Position numbers and translations under genes: made by a program
Notes under the pieces: model-generated
What the model was told of the DNA's origin: nothing
The model's input: only the letters and a program-made list of their open reading frames with translations
Database searches by the model: none
Assembly: GCA_005881355.1 (NCBI GenBank)
Contig: VBDM01000159.1
Span: 1,069-11,687 of the forward strand
DNA: 10,619 nucleotides
Source of the DNA: Betaproteobacteria bacterium
GTDB lineage: Bacteria; Pseudomonadota; Gammaproteobacteria; Burkholderiales; SG8-39
Reading direction: 5' to 3'
Shown here: piece after piece, positions 7,914 to 10,619 of the stretch
How the letters are laid out: each line of letters opens with the position of its first letter
Numbering within the stretch: position 1 is the first letter of the stretch

Positions 7914-8797
7914 AGGGTATCATCCTCGCCGGCGGCACAGGCACGCGGCTCTACCCGGTCACGCAGGTCGTGTCCAAGCAGCTGCTGCCGGTCTACGACA
8001 AGCCGATGATCTATTACCCGTTGAGCACGCTGATGCTCGCCGGCATCCGCGACATCCTCGTGATCTCGACGCCCCAGGACACCCCGCGCTTCGACCAGCT
8101 GCTCGGCGACGGGGCGCGCTGGGGACTGAATTTCCGCTACGCCGCGCAGCCGCACCCTGGCGGCATCGCCCAGGCATTCCTCGTCGGCGAGAAATTCATT
8201 GACGGCGAGCCTTGCGCGCTCGTGCTCGGCGACAATATCTTCTATGGTCACGACCTGCAGTCCGACTTGCAGCGCGCCGCGAAGAAGAAATCCGGCGCGA
8301 CGGTGTTTGCCTATCCGGTACGCGATCCACAGCGCTACGGGGTGGTCGAGTTCGACGCGGCCGACCGCGCAGTGAGCATCGAAGAGAAACCCAGCCAGCC
8401 GAAGTCGCGTTTTGCCGTGACCGGCCTTTATTTCTACGACGGCAAGGTCGTTAAAATCGCCCAGTCGCTTCGCCCTTCCGCGCGTGGCGAGCTGGAGATC
8501 ACCGATGTCAACCGCCACTACCTCACACGCGGTGAGCTCGACGTTGTTCCGCTGGGGCGCGGACACGCGTGGCTCGATACCGGCACCCACGAATCCCTGC
8601 TCGAGGCGAGCCACTTCATCGAGACACTGGAGCGCCGCCAGGGAATGAAGATCTGTTGCCCGGAGGAGATCGCCTGGCGGATGGACTACATCAGCGCAGG
8701 GGAGCTTGAACGCCTGGCCATACCGCTCAAGAACAGCGGCTATGGCGACTATCTGCTGTCGCTGCTGCGGGACGGGGCGGGTCCGCGCGCCGCATGA
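7910..8797 (+). CDS. rfbA: Glucose-1-phosphate thymidylyltransferase RfbA (RmlA)
   Basis: First step of dTDP-L-rhamnose synthesis: joins dTTP and glucose-1-phosphate to give dTDP-glucose and pyrophosphate. The 295 residues match the family. Visible motifs are the nucleotide-binding loop GGTGTRLYPVT (8-18), SKQLLPVYDKPMIYYP, the metal-binding LGDNIFYG (D108), the EEKP strand (158-161), ARGELEITDVN and GRGHAWLDTGTH. I place the start at TTG 7910: the family N-terminus (M)KGIILAGG begins exactly there, the purine-rich AGGCGAGG at 7901-7908 lies just upstream, and the start overlaps the rfbB stop (TTGA). The in-frame ATG at 7838 lies inside rfbB and would add 24 unrelated residues. The gene ends in ATGA, overlapping the rfbC start. 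It is complete. Confidence 0.96.
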   Translation: MKGIILAGGTGTRLYPVTQVVSKQLLPVYDKPMIYYPLSTLMLAGIRDILVISTPQDTPRFDQLLGDGARWGLNFRYAAQPHPGGIAQAFLVGEKFIDGEPCALVLGDNIFYGHDLQSDLQRAAKKKSGATVFAYPVRDPQRYGVVEFDAADRAVSIEEKPSQPKSRFAVTGLYFYDGKVVKIAQSLRPSARGELEITDVNRHYLTRGELDVVPLGRGHAWLDTGTHESLLEASHFIETLERRQGMKICCPEEIAWRMDYISAGELERLAIPLKNSGYGDYLLSLLRDGAGPRAA

Positions 8798-9296
8798 AGG
8801 TCATTCGGACGCGACTCCCTGATGTTTCTTCTTCGAAAGCTGGAACGAGCGGGAGTTCGAGCGCGCGGGACTGCGTGCGCGCTTCGTTCAGGACAATCAC
8901 TCGCGTTCGGAGAAGGGCGTGCTGCGCGGGCTGCACTACCAGATACGCCAGCCCCAGGGCAAGCTCATCCGCGTCGTTGCCGGGGAAATCTTTGATGTCG
9001 CGGTGGACATCCGCAGCAGCTCATCCACTTTTGGCCGGTGGGAAGGCGTCCGTCTGAGCGCCGAATCGCACGAGCTGCTCTGGGTACCGATAGGTTTCGC
9101 GCACGGGTTCTGCGTTCTGAGCGAATTCGCGGAAGTGCTCTACAAGACGACGGATTTCTACGCGCCTGAGTACGAGCGCTGTATCCTCTGGAACGATCCG
9201 GAACTCCGTATCGATTGGCCCCTACCGAGCGCGCCCACGCTGTCTGCCAAGGACGCCGCGGGCGTGCGGCTCCGGGATGCCGAAGCGTTTCCGTGA
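8794..9296 (+). pseudogene. rfbC: dTDP-4-dehydrorhamnose 3,5-epimerase RfbC (RmlC), frameshifted by a deletion of about 40 nt
   Basis: Third step of dTDP-L-rhamnose synthesis, a cupin-fold epimerase. ATG 8794 starts a proper RfbC N-terminus (MKVIRTRLPDV), but the conserved segment of type LxxEPxVFGDxRG is missing. The following FFFESWNEREFERAG appears in another frame from 8826. From there 156 residues to TGA 9294-9296 are normal RfbC, with the catalytic-histidine motif GVLRGLHYQ, WVPIGFAHGF, YKTTDFYAPE, WNDPEL and LSAKD. 11 + 13 missing + 156 gives 180 residues, the family length. The lost part includes the conserved arginine of the DxRG motif. Translation from 8794 would stop at 9055-9057 after 87 residues. 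The deletion is too large for programmed frameshifting. Either the gene is dead and a second copy supplies the activity, or the assembly dropped bases. The start overlaps the rfbA stop (ATGA) and the end overlaps the rfbD start (GTGA). Confidence 0.9.
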
Positions 9297-10186
9297 AAAT
9301 TCTGCTGACGGGAAGGAACGGGCAACTCGGGTGGGAGCTCGCGCGCGCGCTCGCGCCGCTCGGCGAGTTGGCCGCATATGATCGAGCGATGCTCGATCTT
9401 GCCAAACCGGATCAAATCGCCGCAGCGGTCCGCTCGGTCAAACCCGATATCATCGTCAACGCCGCCGCTTATACCGCTGTAGACATGGCCGAAAGCGAGC
9501 CCGACGCGGCATTCGCGGTCAACGCGGCAGCACCGGGTTTCCTCGCGGAGGAAGCAAAGCGCGCCGGAGCGTTTCTGATCCATTACTCGACCGACTATGT
9601 TTTCGACGGCGCCAAGGAAATGCCGTATGTCGAGGAGGATCAACCCAACCCCCTCAATGTATACGGCCGCAGCAAGCTCGCCGGGGAGCAAGCCGTCGGC
9701 GACGTCGGCGGGCAGTACCTGATACTGCGCACGAGTTGGGTATACGCGGCGCGCGGCAGAAATTTCCTGCTGACCATACGGCGCCTGCTGAGGGAAAAAG
9801 ACGAGCTGCGCGTGGTCTCGGACCAGATCGGCGCGCCGACCTCCGCACGTGGGCTTGCAAACGCCACGGCGGAGCTGCTGCGGCAGCGCGACCCAAAAGC
9901 GCTCGGTAACGCATGCGGTACTTATCATGTCACCGCCGAGGGGCACACTTCGTGGCACGGGTTCGCTGTGGAGATCGCGCGCCTTGAGGGGGCGCCGCGG
10001 GAAATACGCCTCGTTCCGATCACGTCGAACGAATATCCCCTGCCCGCGCTCCGCCCCAAGAACTCGCGTCTATCCAACGAAAAGCTCTTCCGGCACTTCC
10101 GCGTGGCGCTACCGTCGTGGCAGGTCTGCCTGAGGACGTGCCACGCCGAGCTGCAGGAAGGCAAGCGGCTGGGTGCCGGTGCTTGA
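9293..10186 (+). CDS. rfbD: dTDP-4-dehydrorhamnose reductase RfbD (RmlD)
   Basis: Last step of dTDP-L-rhamnose synthesis: NAD(P)H-dependent reduction of the 4-keto group. The 297 residues match the family. The cofactor-binding GRNGQLG glycines are G7, G10 and G13; NAAAYTAVDMAE follows; T100-D101-Y102 lie in HYSTDYVFDG; and the YxxxK pair is Y124/K128 in YGRSK. The C-terminal substrate-binding part has RTSWVYAARGRNF, SDQIGAPTSARGLA, and EYPLPALRPKNSRLS near the end. The start is GTG 9293, because (V/M)KILLTGRNGQLG is the family N-terminus and the start overlaps the rfbC stop by 4 nt. If rfbC is truly frameshifted, ribosomes on it stop about 240 nt upstream, so coupled translation of rfbD should fall. 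No internal damage is seen. Confidence 0.97.
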   Translation: MKILLTGRNGQLGWELARALAPLGELAAYDRAMLDLAKPDQIAAAVRSVKPDIIVNAAAYTAVDMAESEPDAAFAVNAAAPGFLAEEAKRAGAFLIHYSTDYVFDGAKEMPYVEEDQPNPLNVYGRSKLAGEQAVGDVGGQYLILRTSWVYAARGRNFLLTIRRLLREKDELRVVSDQIGAPTSARGLANATAELLRQRDPKALGNACGTYHVTAEGHTSWHGFAVEIARLEGAPREIRLVPITSNEYPLPALRPKNSRLSNEKLFRHFRVALPSWQVCLRTCHAELQEGKRLGAGA

Positions 10187-10305
10187 CTGAATTCGTCGAT
10201 GGCCGCTGAATCCGTAGGCAACCGAAGTTCTTATTGCGTAAACCGCCAGGAGAATTCTGCGGCCGACGCGGAGCACCCGGACGATTTACGCTGCGGCTCG
10301 ACATC

Positions 10306-10619
10306 ATGGTGATCATGCGATTGATCGGCGGACTGGGCAATCAACTTTTCCAGTACGCGCTCGGCAGAGCCCTCGCGGTAAGCCGCTCCACGACGCTCAA
10401 GCTCGACATCACGGACTACGAAACGTATAAAGTGCACGCTTACTCTCTGGGCCATTTCAACGTCATCGAGTCGTTTGCCACTCGCGACGAAATCCGGCGC
10501 CTTCGGGGCGGTGGCTGGATGGCCAAGCAGCTGTCGCGCCGCCTGCACAGGTTGATTCCCTTCCGCAAGGACAGCTATATTCTGGAGAAGGGATTCGCAT
10601 TCGACCCCGAAGTGCTCGA
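10306..10619 (+). CDS. GT11 alpha-1,2-fucosyltransferase-like protein, N-terminal 104 residues, cut by window edge
   Basis: The N-terminus MVIMRLIGGLGNQLFQYALG carries the GGLGNQLFQYA signature of glycosyltransferase family 11, whose members transfer L-fucose from GDP-fucose in alpha-1,2 linkage onto galactose or similar residues of O-antigen and other surface glycans. The diagnostic HxRRxDY-type donor motif lies beyond the window, so substrate is inferred. ATG 10306 is preferred because (M)xIxRLIGGLGNQ is the usual start; ATG 10315 is a possible alternative, and neither has a good Shine-Dalgarno. The frame stays open upstream of 10306, but that sequence does not look like protein. A gap of 119 bp separates it from rfbD, unlike the overlapping genes before it, with no clear terminator or promoter. 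This is probably where a strain-variable O-antigen section begins. Confidence 0.88.
   Translation, partial: MVIMRLIGGLGNQLFQYALGRALAVSRSTTLKLDITDYETYKVHAYSLGHFNVIESFATRDEIRRLRGGGWMAKQLSRRLHRLIPFRKDSYILEKGFAFDPEVL

Noticed and set aside
8820..8840. Programmed ribosomal frameshifting in rfbC at TTTCTTCTTC
   Set aside because: Simple slippage would not restore the missing conserved residues; a block of about 13 codons is absent, so this is a deletion rather than recoding.

Overview
This is GC-rich bacterial chromosome. The gene neighbourhood suggests a betaproteobacterium: thiC behind a TPP riboswitch, diverging from an isoaspartate-methyltransferase-like gene and tolC, with the Kdo transferase gene waaA convergent to them. 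An outer membrane with Kdo-containing lipopolysaccharide is implied by tolC, waaA and the core/O-antigen genes. The order or genus cannot be fixed from the sequence alone.

Layout. 1-333 (-): 5' part of uppP, recycling of the undecaprenyl carrier lipid. 354-374: a strong hairpin/T-tract terminator ending the thiC transcript. 419-2290 (-): thiC, thiamin pyrimidine synthesis, preceded by a complete TPP aptamer (2339-2420), an apparent Shine-Dalgarno-sequestering hairpin and a sigma70-like promoter just upstream of the aptamer. 2597-4598 (+): pcm-like methyltransferase and tolC, followed by a probable short terminator. 4679-5941 (-): waaA, preceded by a 19-codon ORF that looks like the severed N-terminus of heptosyltransferase I (waaC). 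6100-10186 (+): a tightly overlapping operon with a WaaE-like glycosyltransferase and rfbB-rfbA-rfbC-rfbD, the four-gene route from glucose-1-phosphate to dTDP-L-rhamnose. 10306-end (+): start of a GT11 alpha-1,2-fucosyltransferase-like gene, apparently the first gene of a variable O-antigen section.

How the genes fit together. Most of the window serves the cell envelope: UppP regenerates the lipid carrier on which O-antigen is built, WaaA adds Kdo to lipid A, the WaaE-like enzyme probably extends the core, RfbBACD make dTDP-rhamnose, and the fucosyltransferase probably decorates a surface glycan. TolC is the outer-membrane exit duct. ThiC is metabolically separate and controlled by thiamin pyrophosphate.

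The biology is mostly conventional and I do not see an undescribed system. What stands out is damage: rfbC lacks about 40 nt of conserved N-terminal coding sequence and is out of frame, tolC lacks 9 codons at a well-conserved place, and waaC is reduced to a stub. Either this lineage carries several real deletions, or the assembly does; raw reads would decide.
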